A DNA stretch of 64,000 nucleotides. Origin: Saprospiraceae bacterium (GTDB lineage: Bacteria; Bacteroidota; Bacteroidia; Chitinophagales; Saprospiraceae). Location of the stretch: NCBI GenBank assembly GCA_020627705.1, contig JAHDGJ010000002.1, positions 1 through 64,000 of the forward strand. The letters are read 5' to 3'. Shown here piece by piece: positions 26,898-35,767 of this stretch (position 1 is the first letter of the stretch; each line of letters begins with the position of its first letter). A program made the translations under genes and the position numbers. The notes below the pieces were generated by a model. It did not search any database. It saw nothing but the letters and a program-made list of their open reading frames with translations, and was not told the DNA's origin.

Positions 26898-27986
26898 ATG
26901 GCAATTATGAATTTTGGAGGAGTCGAAGAGAATGTGGTTACTAGAGAAGAATTTACGCTCGAAAAAGCAAGAGAAGTTTTAAAAGATGAAACTATAGCAA
27001 TTATTGGTTATGGCGTACAAGGTCCAGGCCAAGCTTTGAATCTCAGAGATAATGGGTTTAATGTAATTGTTGGGCAAAGATCTCCTTCGCCGTCTTATGA
27101 TAAAGCTGTTGCCGATGGCTTTATCCCAGGCGAGACTCTTTTTAGTATTGACGAAGCTGCTGAAAAAGGAACAGTTATCCAATATTTATTATCTGATGCT
27201 GCTCAAATTGCAGTTTGGCCGCAGCTAAAAGAAAAATTAACAGCTGGTAAAGCATTGTATTTTTCCCATGGATTTGGCATAACGTATAAGGAAAGAACGG
27301 GTATAATACCTCCTGATGATGTGGATGTGATATTGGCGGCTCCTAAAGGATCTGGTACTTCCTTGAGAAGATTGTTTTTGGAAGGTAAAGGACTAAATTC
27401 TAGTTTTGCTATTCACCAAGATGCCACAGGAAAGGCAAGAGATAGAATTATTGCCTTAGGAATTGGGATTGGCTCAGGCTACCTCTTTGAGACCACTTTC
27501 AAACGCGAAGTATATTCTGATTTGACTGGAGAGAGAGGAACTCTCATGGGGGCGATTCAAGGATTGTTTGCTGCACAATATGATTTGTTACGAGCTAAAG
27601 GCCATTCGCCTTCAGAAGCATTTAATGAAACGGTTGAGGAGGCCACGGAATCTTTGTATCCCTTAATTGCTGAAAATGGAATGGATTGGATGTATGCCAA
27701 TTGCTCTACAACGGCACAAAGAGGGGCACTAGATTGGTGGAAGAAATTTAGAGATGCCACTGCTCCTGTGTTTGCAGAATTATACGAAAGTGTAGCTGAA
27801 GGAAAAGAGGCACAACTCAGTATTGACAGTAATAGTAAGTCGGGCTATCGGGAGGATCTCCAAAAAGAATTGGACGAATTGAGAGATTCAGAAATGTGGA
27901 AGGCTGGAAGAACGGTTCGTTCTCTAAGACCGAAAAGCAACGAAGCCAAAGCGTATAGTGCTACTAAAGGAGGTCAAACCTCATGA
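26898..27986 (+). CDS. ilvC: Ketol-acid reductoisomerase
   Basis: 362 residues. NADPH-dependent isomeroreduction of acetolactate. The Rossmann motif is GYGVQGPGQALNLRDNG (about 35-51), followed by the phosphate-binding loop GQRSPSPSYDKA. The helical C-terminal domain has the metal-ligand segments DLTGERGTLMGAIQG and EATESLYPLIAENG. The length falls between the common class I (about 330) and class II enzymes, mainly through a longer N-terminus and tail. It lies 10 nt after ilvN and overlaps ilvA by 4 nt. Confidence 0.95.
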   Translation: MAIMNFGGVEENVVTREEFTLEKAREVLKDETIAIIGYGVQGPGQALNLRDNGFNVIVGQRSPSPSYDKAVADGFIPGETLFSIDEAAEKGTVIQYLLSDAAQIAVWPQLKEKLTAGKALYFSHGFGITYKERTGIIPPDDVDVILAAPKGSGTSLRRLFLEGKGLNSSFAIHQDATGKARDRIIALGIGIGSGYLFETTFKREVYSDLTGERGTLMGAIQGLFAAQYDLLRAKGHSPSEAFNETVEEATESLYPLIAENGMDWMYANCSTTAQRGALDWWKKFRDATAPVFAELYESVAEGKEAQLSIDSNSKSGYREDLQKELDELRDSEMWKAGRTVRSLRPKSNEAKAYSATKGGQTS

Positions 27987-29254
27987 ATCTTACTGAGGAG
28001 CATAAAATAAATCAAGACTGGAGAGAGGTTGCAAACGAAGTAGAAAAAGCATCAAAAAGAATCAGCGGAGTAGTTTCTAAAACTGAGTTTGAGCATAATT
28101 ATTTCTTGTCCGAAAAATTCAATGCACAAATTTATCTCAAACGAGAAGATCAACAGATTGTTCGTTCGTTCAAGATTCGGGGCGCGTATAATAAAATGTC
28201 CCAACTTTCCGAAGAGGAAAAACAACGTGGAGTCGTATGTAGTAGTGCCGGAAATCATGCTCAAGGTTTTGCACTTGCATGTTTTAAACTGCAAATTAGG
28301 GGCATTATATATATGCCATCACCTACTCCAACTCAGAAAATAAATAAGGTAAAAAAATTTGGGCAACAATTTGTAGAGGTACGTTTAGTTGGCGATACTT
28401 ATGATGATGCATATGACCAAGCTTATAAAGAATGTCAAAACATAAATGCCGTTTTTATACACCCATTTAATGATCTTGAGGTAATCGCAGGCCAAGGTAC
28501 CGTTGCTTCCGAAATGATTGAAGAACATGAGGATTTAGATTATGTACTTATTGCTGTTGGAGGTGGAGGATTGTTATCTGGCGTTTCTGCATATTTTAAG
28601 ATCAAAAGTCCAAGGACCAAAATCATAGCGGTGGAGTCCAAAGGAGCTCCTTCTTTATATGAGTCCTTGAGAGTTGGTGAGCCAGCGATGCTATCGGAGA
28701 TCGATACTTTCGCAGATGGGATTGCGGTTAAGCATATGGGTGCGTTGTGTTTTGATCTTTGTAAGAATGCAGTAGATCAATCACTTTTGGTCGAAGAAGG
28801 AAAAATTTGTTCGACAATTTTAGAACTATATAACGAACAAGCCATAGTTGTAGAACCGGCAGGAGCAGTGTCCATCGCTGCCTTAGAGCAATTGCGGGAT
28901 ATTGAGGGTAAAAAAATTGGTGTTATTGTTTGTGGTGGAAATAATGACATTAACAGAACCCAAGAAATCAAGGAAAGGGCTTTGTTATACGAAGGGAAGA
29001 AACACTATTTCTTAATTCGATTTCCACAAAGGGCAGGGGCATTACGGGAGTTTTTGGAAACTCTTGGTCCCAAAGATGATATTACGCATTTTGAATACAC
29101 TAAAAAGACCAACCGGACTTCTGGTCCGGCATTAGTAGGTTTAGAGTTAAATCAAGCAGGCGACTTTGAGGCACTTGTACAACGATTCAGTACGAGTGGT
29201 ATTAACTATCAACACCTAAACAATAATCCTATGTTATTCGAAATGTTGGTTTAA
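27983..29254 (+). CDS. ilvA: Biosynthetic threonine ammonia-lyase
   Basis: 423 residues. PLP enzyme converting threonine to 2-oxobutyrate, the entry to isoleucine. The Schiff-base Lys is in SFKIRGAYNKM (about residue 60), with SSAGNHAQGFA and the PLP-phosphate loop VGGGGLLSG. The C-terminal ACT-like regulatory domain (about 335-423: LIRFPQRAGALREFLETLGP) is present once, as in the shorter IlvA class. Last gene of the leu-ilv operon. Its stop codon overlaps the stop codon of the convergent gene at 29251, so no terminator separates them. Confidence 0.94.
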   Translation: MNLTEEHKINQDWREVANEVEKASKRISGVVSKTEFEHNYFLSEKFNAQIYLKREDQQIVRSFKIRGAYNKMSQLSEEEKQRGVVCSSAGNHAQGFALACFKLQIRGIIYMPSPTPTQKINKVKKFGQQFVEVRLVGDTYDDAYDQAYKECQNINAVFIHPFNDLEVIAGQGTVASEMIEEHEDLDYVLIAVGGGGLLSGVSAYFKIKSPRTKIIAVESKGAPSLYESLRVGEPAMLSEIDTFADGIAVKHMGALCFDLCKNAVDQSLLVEEGKICSTILELYNEQAIVVEPAGAVSIAALEQLRDIEGKKIGVIVCGGNNDINRTQEIKERALLYEGKKHYFLIRFPQRAGALREFLETLGPKDDITHFEYTKKTNRTSGPALVGLELNQAGDFEALVQRFSTSGINYQHLNNNPMLFEMLV

Positions 29255-30501
29255 AACCTAACATTCACCACATTGTTGTAGGTAGATCCAAAACGGTAAT
29301 TTATACCAGCCCATCCATAATAACTGTAGTTAGATTGAAGTTGTTGTAGCTGTAGTAAAAGCTCTTCCCTCGAAACATCATCTTTAGGGATGTTGATTTG
29401 GTTTCTAATCCATCTAAAATTTCCACCCACGTTTAATCTCAGTCCTTTTACTACATTTAACTCTATCCAAGGGTTAATGCTTGCAAAGAGTAAACTCCAA
29501 TCATGAAGGTAGTTTCCACTTGTTATGGTTACATCAAACGAGCCCCAGTCTTCAACTTTTGTAAATTGGAGTTCTAAGGAATGCCTATAAAGCAATTCCT
29601 CTTTTAAGTCAAAGATGGTGGTATCGATATAATTGTTGTACTGCGGACCTATACGATATAACGCTGACAATTGTCTTTTATTCGCTTCTTGGTACGGGTA
29701 GAGGTTGTATTCAATAGCTGGTTGAACACTTGCGCTTAGGTTGTAATTTTCGAAAGAATTTTCTTCTCCACTCGCGAAAAAACCAGCTGAAAATCGGTCA
29801 GTTATGCTTTTTACATAGGTCAAACGACCGCCTTTACCAGTAATATCGTAAGTCTCGACTTCTTCATTTCCGTCATCATCCAAAAATGTAAAACGTTGTC
29901 GATTAAACATGTGAAAAAAACGAAATAGAATTTTCGATTTTTCGGTAACTCTATTCGCGGATAAAGAGCTGTTAAGATTGGTGTATCGAACGACCTGTTG
30001 GCCATTTAAATTCATGTTTGCCCTTAGATTAAAAACCCAAGCGTTCCAAGGGTCGTGCAAGGATTCTGTATTTGTTTCGTTATTAGTCTCCTTATTGATC
30101 GAAAAAGAGACTTCTTCTGCGACTGAAGTTTTAAGTAAAAATGGAAGCAATGCTTTTTCAATGTTTTTTAGCATTGAGTTTCGTTGTTCATTATCACTAA
30201 TGTTGGGTTCAAGATTGTAAGATACTTTGCCTTCCTGTCCTTCGAATCTTCCTTGACCCTTGTATTCGATAATGTACTGATCTCCGCCACTTCCCGTTTC
30301 TAAACTTGTAATTTGAATAAAGACATCGGCATTTTGACGATCAAGCATATGATTGACATAACTAAGTTCTTGTTTTAGAAAAGTCATTTGACACCAAGTC
30401 TGGCAATCGATGAAAATGTTTGGTGCATCGGCTTTAACATTGCTTTGCGCAAAGGAAGAAACGCAAAGTCCGAGACACAATAGGAAGTATAGTTTTTTCA
30501 T
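29251..30501 (-). CDS. Predicted outer-membrane beta-barrel protein of unknown function
   Basis: 416 residues from the ATG at 30501, selected because it opens a signal peptide (MKKLYFLLCLGLCVSSFAQ); an upstream in-frame start would add 51 unlikely residues. The first mature part (about 20-140) contains two cysteines (DCQTWCQ) and a mixed alpha/beta region. The rest has the alternating aromatic and polar strands of an outer-membrane barrel, ending in Phe (NNVVNVRF), as barrel proteins often do. I recognise no specific family. It is convergent with ilvA, the stop codons overlapping in TTAA. Confidence 0.7.
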   Translation of the reverse strand: MKKLYFLLCLGLCVSSFAQSNVKADAPNIFIDCQTWCQMTFLKQELSYVNHMLDRQNADVFIQITSLETGSGGDQYIIEYKGQGRFEGQEGKVSYNLEPNISDNEQRNSMLKNIEKALLPFLLKTSVAEEVSFSINKETNNETNTESLHDPWNAWVFNLRANMNLNGQQVVRYTNLNSSLSANRVTEKSKILFRFFHMFNRQRFTFLDDDGNEEVETYDITGKGGRLTYVKSITDRFSAGFFASGEENSFENYNLSASVQPAIEYNLYPYQEANKRQLSALYRIGPQYNNYIDTTIFDLKEELLYRHSLELQFTKVEDWGSFDVTITSGNYLHDWSLLFASINPWIELNVVKGLRLNVGGNFRWIRNQINIPKDDVSREELLLQLQQLQSNYSYYGWAGINYRFGSTYNNVVNVRF

Positions 30502-30581
30502 GGTGGTGGTCTTCGTTATAAAGTTAGAAGGGTTCCTAACAAAACTATAACGAAGAAAAGGCTTTAGGATTTCTTTAATGC

Positions 30582-30614
30582 TAAAAAAGCAGCTAAGAAT
30601 TATTCTTAACTGCT
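30582..30614 (-). terminator. Terminator after the lipoprotein gene
   Basis: On the minus strand AGCAGTTAAGAAT and ATTCTTAGCTGCT pair over 13 bp (one T-G wobble) with a single-base centre, then TTTTTT. It is about 10 nt past the stop of the gene at 30624. Confidence 0.8.
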
Positions 30615-30623
30615 CTTTTTCAT

Positions 30624-31235
30624 CTATAAAGGAATGGCCAATCCGAAATTCCATTGATTTATTTTAAAGCCGCTAAGCTTTTTAAAACTGGTCAAACTGT
30701 GTTCAATATAAATTTTGGTTTTATCTAATTTTAATTCAATCCCTTTTACATATCCCATTGATTTTGCGGCATAGGTAATATCATGAAATACAACCGGATT
30801 GTTGTAAAAGGATGGTTGTATAGAATAGTATAAACCAAGTTTATCTGATGGGTGAAAAGACAAATGTGTAGGAAGATTGATTCTTCGATACAATAAACCT
30901 GACTCTAAATCCATGCCCAAGGAAGCTGCAAATTTGGAGTTTTTGTCGCCCAATATTTGGTATTTGATTCCTAGGCCTGACATGTATGTACCTAAAGATG
31001 CATAGAGATCGACATTCTCTGATACACCATATTTATAAGAAATATGCATCGCTGGGATAGGGCTTGTATCTCCATTTTCGTTAGAATTTGATTGATATTC
31101 AAAAGAACTCACACCTCCGCCTAGTTCTTTCTTTCCATGACCCAGTGTTCTTCCTGTTTGCAAAGACTTATTTCCAACACACGAAAAAAGAAGAAAAGGT
31201 AAAAATGCTATGGTAATTAATTTCAAAGTTTTCAT
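30624..31235 (-). CDS. Predicted outer-membrane lipoprotein
   Basis: 203 residues from the ATG at 31235. The N-terminus is a lipoprotein signal with lipobox LLFSC (Cys near 19). An upstream in-frame start would add 14 residues before it. The mature part has repeated beta-strand segments (MHISYKYGVSENVDLYASLG, LGLYYSIQPSF) and ends in IPL, so a small barrel-like fold is likely. No named family is recognised. The upstream region contains four TTTAC/GTAAA half-sites, which suggests specific regulation, possibly by the adjacent Lrp/AsnC-type regulator. Confidence 0.7.
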   Translation of the reverse strand: MKTLKLITIAFLPFLLFSCVGNKSLQTGRTLGHGKKELGGGVSSFEYQSNSNENGDTSPIPAMHISYKYGVSENVDLYASLGTYMSGLGIKYQILGDKNSKFAASLGMDLESGLLYRRINLPTHLSFHPSDKLGLYYSIQPSFYNNPVVFHDITYAAKSMGYVKGIELKLDKTKIYIEHSLTSFKKLSGFKINQWNFGLAIPL

Positions 31236-31244
31236 AATCAATTT

Positions 31245-31369
31245 GTTTACTTCAAAATTGCGCCTATACAAACACAAAAAGTAAACTATTGTATAAAAGA
31301 GAAAACATATAATTCATAAATCACAAATAAAAGGTACATGCATACTGCAAAAATTTACATATAGTAAAC
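31245..31369. promoter_or_regulatory. Cluster of TTTAC/GTAAA half-sites
   Basis: GTTTAC (31245-31250), GTAAAC (31281-31286), TTTAC (31354-31358) and GTAAAC (31364-31369) form two inverted pairs. The second and fourth sites extend into a direct repeat, AGTAAACTA-TGT (31280 and 31363, 83 bp apart). All lie between the Lrp/AsnC gene and the lipoprotein gene, so they are candidate operator sites for the lipoprotein promoter. Confidence 0.4.
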
Positions 31370-31380
31370 TAGTGTGATTA

Positions 31381-31824
31381 TTAGAGAAGAATTTCCTTAT
31401 TTATACCTTCTTCCAAAGAAATAAATGTTTCCGTTCTTGCAATGCCCGGAATTGACTGAATTTGGTTGTTTAGAATTTGCATGAGGTGGTGGTTGTCCTT
31501 TGCATAAATTTTGGCAAAGATGGAATAGTTGCCTGTAGTAAAATGGGCCTCTGCAATTTCAGCCACTTCATTTAACTGACGGATCACTCCAGCATATAGT
31601 TTAGCCTTTTCTAAGAAAATTCCGATGTAAGCAATTGTTGAAAAGCCCAGTTTACGGTAGTTGATCTTAGCTGTATAACCTTTGATAATGTCTTGTTTTT
31701 CGAGTTTATCAATGCGTTGCTGGGTGGCTACATTGGATATTTTTAGAGGTTCTGCTAAGGCATTGGTACGGATGCGGCTATTTTTTAGCAAAGAATTAAT
31801 TATTTTAATATCTATATCATTCAT
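31381..31824 (-). CDS. Lrp/AsnC-family transcriptional regulator
   Basis: 147 residues from the ATG at 31824. The N-terminus MNDIDIKIINSLLKNSRIR is the usual family start; an upstream in-frame ATG adds nine hydrophobic residues. The winged-helix DNA-binding domain (about 1-60) includes ISNVATQQRIDKLEKQDIIKGY. The C-terminal RAM/ligand-binding domain (about 65-145) includes FTTGNYSIFAKIYAKD and ETFISLEEGI. It is divergent from asnB, with 70 nt between start codons, so control of asnB by an amino acid, as AsnC does for asnA in E. coli, is plausible but inferred. Confidence 0.88.
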   Translation of the reverse strand: MNDIDIKIINSLLKNSRIRTNALAEPLKISNVATQQRIDKLEKQDIIKGYTAKINYRKLGFSTIAYIGIFLEKAKLYAGVIRQLNEVAEIAEAHFTTGNYSIFAKIYAKDNHHLMQILNNQIQSIPGIARTETFISLEEGINKEILL

Positions 31825-31828
31825 ATTT

Positions 31829-31846
31829 AATAAAATTAATATTATT
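31829..31846. promoter_or_regulatory. Near-palindrome between the Lrp/AsnC gene and asnB
   Basis: AATAAAATTAATATTATT is an imperfect 18-nt AT-rich palindrome centred on ATTAAT, immediately upstream of the asnB -33 box. Its size and AT content suit an Lrp/AsnC-type operator. No direct evidence of binding. Confidence 0.3.
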
Positions 31847-31876
31847 TGCACATAAACTTAATAAAAATTAAATTTG
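31845..31876 (+). promoter_or_regulatory. Promoter of asnB
   Basis: TTTG (31845-31848), 20-nt spacer, TAAATTTG (31869-31876): an exact match to the Bacteroidota -33/-7 consensus, 18 nt before the asnB ATG. Confidence 0.7.
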
Positions 31877-31894
31877 AGTTGTAAAAATTAAATT

Positions 31895-33559
31895 ATGTGT
31901 GGAATATTAGGAGTATTTGAACTAAAATCTAGATCTGAAGAGTTGCGTTCAGAAGTTTTGGATATGGCCAAATGTTTGAGACATCGTGGGCCAGATTGGT
32001 CGGGATTGTATTTGGGTGAAAAAGCCATTATGGCGCATGAACGATTGGCTATTGTTGATCCTAAATCAGGGAAACAACCTTTGATGAATAAGGCAAAAAC
32101 TATCGTGCTTGCTGCGAATGGAGAAATTTATAATCACCTCGAGTTGAAAGCGGAGTTTAAGGATACTTATGAATTTCAAACAAACTCAGATTGTGAGGTG
32201 ATCATTCCATTGTATGAGAAATATGGTGCGGAGTTTTTGGACAAGTTGAATGGAATTTTTGGCTTTTGTCTGTATGATATCGAAAAGGATGAGTATTTAA
32301 TTGCTAGGGATCATATGGGGATTATTCCACTGTATCATGGTTGGGACAAAGAGGGTAACTATTATGTGGCCTCCGAATTAAAGGCAATCGAAAAAAAGTG
32401 CAATCAAATAGAAGTATTCCTTCCTGGCCATTATAAATTAAGCACAAAAGAAGATCTTCAATTATGGTATCAACGGGACTGGATGAAGTTTGAGGCGGTA
32501 GAAAATAATGTATCGAGTAAGGCAGAATTAAGAAAAGCGTTGGAGGATTCGGTTAAGCGACAGTTGATGTCTGATGTGCCTTATGGTGTATTGTTATCCG
32601 GAGGCTTGGATTCCAGTATAACTGCAAGTATTGCCAAGAAGTTTTCTTCTATGCGTGTGGAGACGGGTGGAAAAGAGGAAGCGTGGTATCCGCAATTGCA
32701 TTCTTTTGCGATTGGATTAGAAGGGTCGCCAGATTTGGCTGCCTCAAGGAAAGTTGCTGATTTCATTGGGACCATTCATCATGAAGTTACTTATACGATT
32801 CAAGAAGGACTGGACGCGATCAGAGATGTAATTTATCATTTGGAAACGTATGATATAACTACGATTAGAGCAAGTACGCCCATGTATTTACTTGCCAGAG
32901 TTATTAAATCCATGGGGATTAAAATGGTATTGTCGGGCGAAGGGGCTGACGAAATATTTGGAGGGTATTTATATTTTCACAAGGCGCCTAATAGTCAGGC
33001 ATTCCATGAAGAAACCGTGCGTAAACTAGATAAACTCTATCAATATGATTGTCTAAGGGCAAATAAATCTTTGGCAGCTTGGGGAGTAGAGGGACGGGTC
33101 CCTTTTTTGGATAAAGAGTTTATGGATGTTGCCATGCGTTTAAATCCAAAGGATAAAATGTGTGGCAATGGAAAAATGGAAAAACATATTCTTAGAGAAA
33201 CATTTGAGGATTATCTTCCTCAAGAAGTAGCGTGGAGACAAAAAGAACAATTTTCGGATGGCGTAGGATATGGATGGATTGATTCTTTAAAGGAGTTATG
33301 TGAAAATCATGTTTCTGACGAGATGATTAATCAAGCGAAGCACCGCTTTCCTTTACAAACGCCATTATCGAAAGAAGAATATTTTTATCGCTCTATTTTT
33401 GAGGAGCATTTCCCAAGTGATCAAGCTGCTTTAACCGTACCTTCCGTGCCTTCAATTGCGTGCAGTTCTCCTGTTGCTTTGGAGTGGGATGAGGCCTTTA
33501 AAAATCAAAACGAGCCTTCAGGACGAGCCATCGCCGCTATTCACAATGATGCCTATTAA
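31895..33559 (+). CDS. asnB: Asparagine synthetase B, glutamine-hydrolysing
   Basis: 554 residues, the same length as E. coli AsnB. Glutamine-dependent amidation of aspartate with ATP. The N-terminal glutaminase domain begins MCGILGVFE, so Cys2 is the nucleophile after Met removal, and has LRHRGPDWSG, HERLAIVDP and NGEIYNH. The ATP-pyrophosphatase synthetase domain has the P-loop LSGGLDSS (about 233-240) and SGEGADEIFGGY. A Bacteroidota-type promoter and a divergent Lrp/AsnC regulator lie upstream, and a terminator follows at 33642. Confidence 0.97.
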   Translation: MCGILGVFELKSRSEELRSEVLDMAKCLRHRGPDWSGLYLGEKAIMAHERLAIVDPKSGKQPLMNKAKTIVLAANGEIYNHLELKAEFKDTYEFQTNSDCEVIIPLYEKYGAEFLDKLNGIFGFCLYDIEKDEYLIARDHMGIIPLYHGWDKEGNYYVASELKAIEKKCNQIEVFLPGHYKLSTKEDLQLWYQRDWMKFEAVENNVSSKAELRKALEDSVKRQLMSDVPYGVLLSGGLDSSITASIAKKFSSMRVETGGKEEAWYPQLHSFAIGLEGSPDLAASRKVADFIGTIHHEVTYTIQEGLDAIRDVIYHLETYDITTIRASTPMYLLARVIKSMGIKMVLSGEGADEIFGGYLYFHKAPNSQAFHEETVRKLDKLYQYDCLRANKSLAAWGVEGRVPFLDKEFMDVAMRLNPKDKMCGNGKMEKHILRETFEDYLPQEVAWRQKEQFSDGVGYGWIDSLKELCENHVSDEMINQAKHRFPLQTPLSKEEYFYRSIFEEHFPSDQAALTVPSVPSIACSSPVALEWDEAFKNQNEPSGRAIAAIHNDAY

Positions 33560-33641
33560 ATGAGTTAAAACATTATGTGTAAATAATTGTAACTCAGCTA
33601 AAATTATACGTCTTAATACTAACATTAAGGGTGTTAAAATT

Positions 33642-33677
33642 GAGGGTATTTAGAGAAATCTGAGGCCCTCTTTTTTT
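33642..33677 (+). terminator. Terminator of asnB
   Basis: GAGGG (33642-33646) pairs with CCCTC (33666-33670), followed by seven Ts. The inner part of the loop can pair partly. It is converging with the rpmH terminator next to it. Confidence 0.55.
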
Positions 33678-33678
33678 C

Positions 33679-33714
33679 AAAAAAAAAGCCATCACTTAAA
33701 AAAGTAATGGCTTT
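33679..33714 (-). terminator. Terminator of rpmH
   Basis: On the minus strand AAAGCCATTACTT and AAGTGATGGCTTT form a 13-bp stem (one mismatch) with a short T-rich loop, followed by a run of nine Ts. It lies about 25 nt past the rpmH stop. Confidence 0.85.
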
Positions 33715-33738
33715 AAAAATTATGTCATGGGAAGTGTG

Positions 33739-33894
33739 TTACTTCACTTGCATAGTGTCAGACACTGTGAGGTTTTTTCGACCTTTCTTTCTTCTTCTTG
33801 CAAGAAGCTTTCTTCCATCTTTAGATTTCATACGGGCACGAAATCCATGCTTATTTTTTCTTTTTCTTCTAGAAGGTTGATACGTACGTTTCAT
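33739..33894 (-). CDS. rpmH: 50S ribosomal protein L34
   Basis: 51 residues, very basic, translated from 33894 down to a TAA at 33739-33741. It opens [20 protein letters not shown] and continues with [15 protein letters not shown], the universal L34 signature, with a C-terminal extension ([11 protein letters not shown]) of the kind seen in Bacteroidota. It is a structural protein of the large ribosomal subunit. It lies 69 nt downstream of rho on the same strand, rather than next to dnaA or rnpA as in many bacteria, and has its own strong terminator. Confidence 0.97.
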   Translation of the reverse strand: MKRTYQPSRRKRKNKHGFRARMKSKDGRKLLARRRKKGRKNLTVSDTMQVK

Positions 33895-33963
33895 AGTTTT
33901 CCTTTTCTAAGGGAGTGCAAAAATATACTATTTATTGATCTAAATACAACTAAAATTGATTTT

Positions 33964-35577
33964 TTAGCTATTCATAGAAACAAGAAATTCTTCATTAGAC
34001 TTTGTTCCATTCATTTGACCCCTCAAGAAACTCATCGCTTCGTCTGGTTTCATATCAGCTAAATGCTTTCTGAGAATAAACATTCTGGTCATTATCGCAT
34101 CGTCAAGAAGCAATTCTTCTCTACGTGTACTTGATTTTGTCAAGTCTATGGAAGGATACATTCTCTTATTAGCAAGGGTTCTATCCAATTGAAGCTCCAT
34201 ATTACCAGTTCCTTTAAATTCTTCAAAGATGACCTCATCCATCTTAGAACCAGTATCTGTCAAAGCAGTTGCCAAAATAGTGAAAGACCCTCCTCCTTCA
34301 ATATTTCTAGCTGCCCCAAAGAATTTTTTCGGCTTATGTAAGGCATTTGCTTCCACACCACCAGAAAGAACCCTACCTGAGGTAGGAGATACCGTATTGT
34401 AGGCTCGAGCCAATCTTGTGATTGAATCCAGAAGAATAACTACATCATGTCCTGATTCTACCAATCTCTTGGCTTTTTCCAAAACTATGTTCGCAACTCT
34501 TACATGGTTTTCTGCTGGCTCATCAAATGTTGAGGCTACAACCTCAGCATTTACTGACCTTTTCATATCTGTTACCTCCTCAGGGCGTTCGTCAATAAGA
34601 AGAACGATCATATAGCATTCTGGATGATTTTCTGCGATAGCATTGGCCACATCCTTAAGTAAAAATGTCTTACCGGTTTTTGGCTGGGCCACAATCAATC
34701 CTCTTTGTCCTTTTCCAATAGGTGTAAAAAGATCAATCATTCTGTTGCCATAATCTTTTCCATCTGCTCTGGTGGTTAGATTGAATTTTTCCTCTGGAAA
34801 AAGCGGCGTTAAATATTCAAAAGGTACTCTTTCTTTTGTTTTGGCAGGATCCATACCATTAATCAATGAAACCTTAAGAAGTGCAAAATACTTTTCACCT
34901 TCTTTTGGAGGACGAATTGCTCCTTTTACCGTATCTCCAGTTTTTAGTCCAAACAACTTAATTTGAGATGGAGAAACATAAATATCGTCAGGTGATGTCA
35001 AGTAATTATAATCTGAAGACCTTAAAAAACCATACCCATCAGGCATCATTTCTAAGATTCCTTCCCCCTCAATTATTCCATCAATATCTACGTCAAAGAT
35101 TTTTTTTCTTTCTGCCCTCATGGCTTCTCTAGCCGCTCTTTCTTCTTCTGATTTTTCTCTTCTTTTTCTGTTGGCCTCTTCTCTTTCTTCTTTCGCCTTT
35201 GCGTCCTCTTTGGGCTCGTTATCCTTTTTTTCTTTTCGAGCCTCTTTTGTGCTTTCTCGTTTTGATTCTCTAGCTGCTCGTTCTTCTTTTTTGTCTTCTT
35301 CTGTTGCTTCGCTTTTGGCTTCTTTTTTAGGTTTTTCCTTTTTTTCAGGTTTTTTCCTAGGCTTTCGCTCTTTGGTTACTTTTTCTCTTTTCGATGCTTT
35401 AGCGTTTTCATCAGGCACCTCGGTGTTAGAATCACCCGAATTGAGTGCTTGATGATCAAGAATTTTATAAATTAATTCTTGCTTGCTTAATTTCTTATAT
35501 CCTTTAAGGCTAATTTTCTCCGCTAACTCCTTTAATTCAGGAACTAACATGTCGTTCAACTGCAAAATATCATACAT
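33964..35577 (-). CDS. rho: Transcription termination factor Rho
   Basis: 537 residues. RNA-dependent ATPase that ends transcription. The Rho_N domain (about 4-45) is followed by a Lys/Glu/Arg-rich low-complexity insert of roughly 110 residues (about 50-165), and then the cold-shock-like RNA-binding domain with [15 protein letters not shown]. The ATPase domain has Walker [14 protein letters not shown], Walker [18 protein letters not shown] and the C-terminal [12 protein letters not shown]. The insert explains the excess over about 420 residues in E. coli and is typical of this phylum. The promoter at 35675-35704 implies a 5' leader of about 90 nt. Confidence 0.97.
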   Translation of the reverse strand: MYDILQLNDMLVPELKELAEKISLKGYKKLSKQELIYKILDHQALNSGDSNTEVPDENAKASKREKVTKERKPRKKPEKKEKPKKEAKSEATEEDKKEERAARESKRESTKEARKEKKDNEPKEDAKAKEEREEANRKRREKSEEERAAREAMRAERKKIFDVDIDGIIEGEGILEMMPDGYGFLRSSDYNYLTSPDDIYVSPSQIKLFGLKTGDTVKGAIRPPKEGEKYFALLKVSLINGMDPAKTKERVPFEYLTPLFPEEKFNLTTRADGKDYGNRMIDLFTPIGKGQRGLIVAQPKTGKTFLLKDVANAIAENHPECYMIVLLIDERPEEVTDMKRSVNAEVVASTFDEPAENHVRVANIVLEKAKRLVESGHDVVILLDSITRLARAYNTVSPTSGRVLSGGVEANALHKPKKFFGAARNIEGGGSFTILATALTDTGSKMDEVIFEEFKGTGNMELQLDRTLANKRMYPSIDLTKSSTRREELLLDDAIMTRMFILRKHLADMKPDEAMSFLRGQMNGTKSNEEFLVSMNS

Positions 35578-35650
35578 AACTTACGATTAAAATAAAGTGG
35601 GGATTTCGTGTAGAATTGTTAATAATTAAAAAACGGGGAAACTAAAATGA

Positions 35651-35670
35651 GATGAAAAGATTTTTTCATC
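35651..35670 (-). promoter_or_regulatory. Hairpin at the 5' end of the rho leader
   Basis: GATGAAAA-AATC-TTTTCATC on the minus strand is a perfect 8-bp stem with a 4-nt loop, beginning within a few bases of the predicted rho transcription start. It could stabilise the mRNA 5' end or take part in rho autoregulation. Confidence 0.35.
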
Positions 35671-35674
35671 GGTG

Positions 35675-35704
35675 CAAATATAAGCCTAAAACCTTTATTA
35701 CAAA
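35675..35704 (-). promoter_or_regulatory. Promoter of rho
   Basis: On the minus strand TTTG (35704-35701), 18-nt spacer, TATATTTG (35682-35675), fitting the Bacteroidota -33/-7 consensus. The start would be near 35669. Confidence 0.6.
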
Positions 35705-35767
35705 AGTATGTTCATAAAATCATAGACTTCTATCTGACATTAGTAATATTGTACCTCAAACGATTTC

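Noticed and set aside
33727-34062. Plus-strand open frame over rpmH and the rho 3' end
   Set aside because: It is the reverse of the clear L34 gene and the Rho C-terminus and has no protein-like features.
35120-35452. Ser/Leu-rich plus-strand frame inside rho
   Set aside because: It is the mirror of the low-complexity Lys/Glu insert of Rho.
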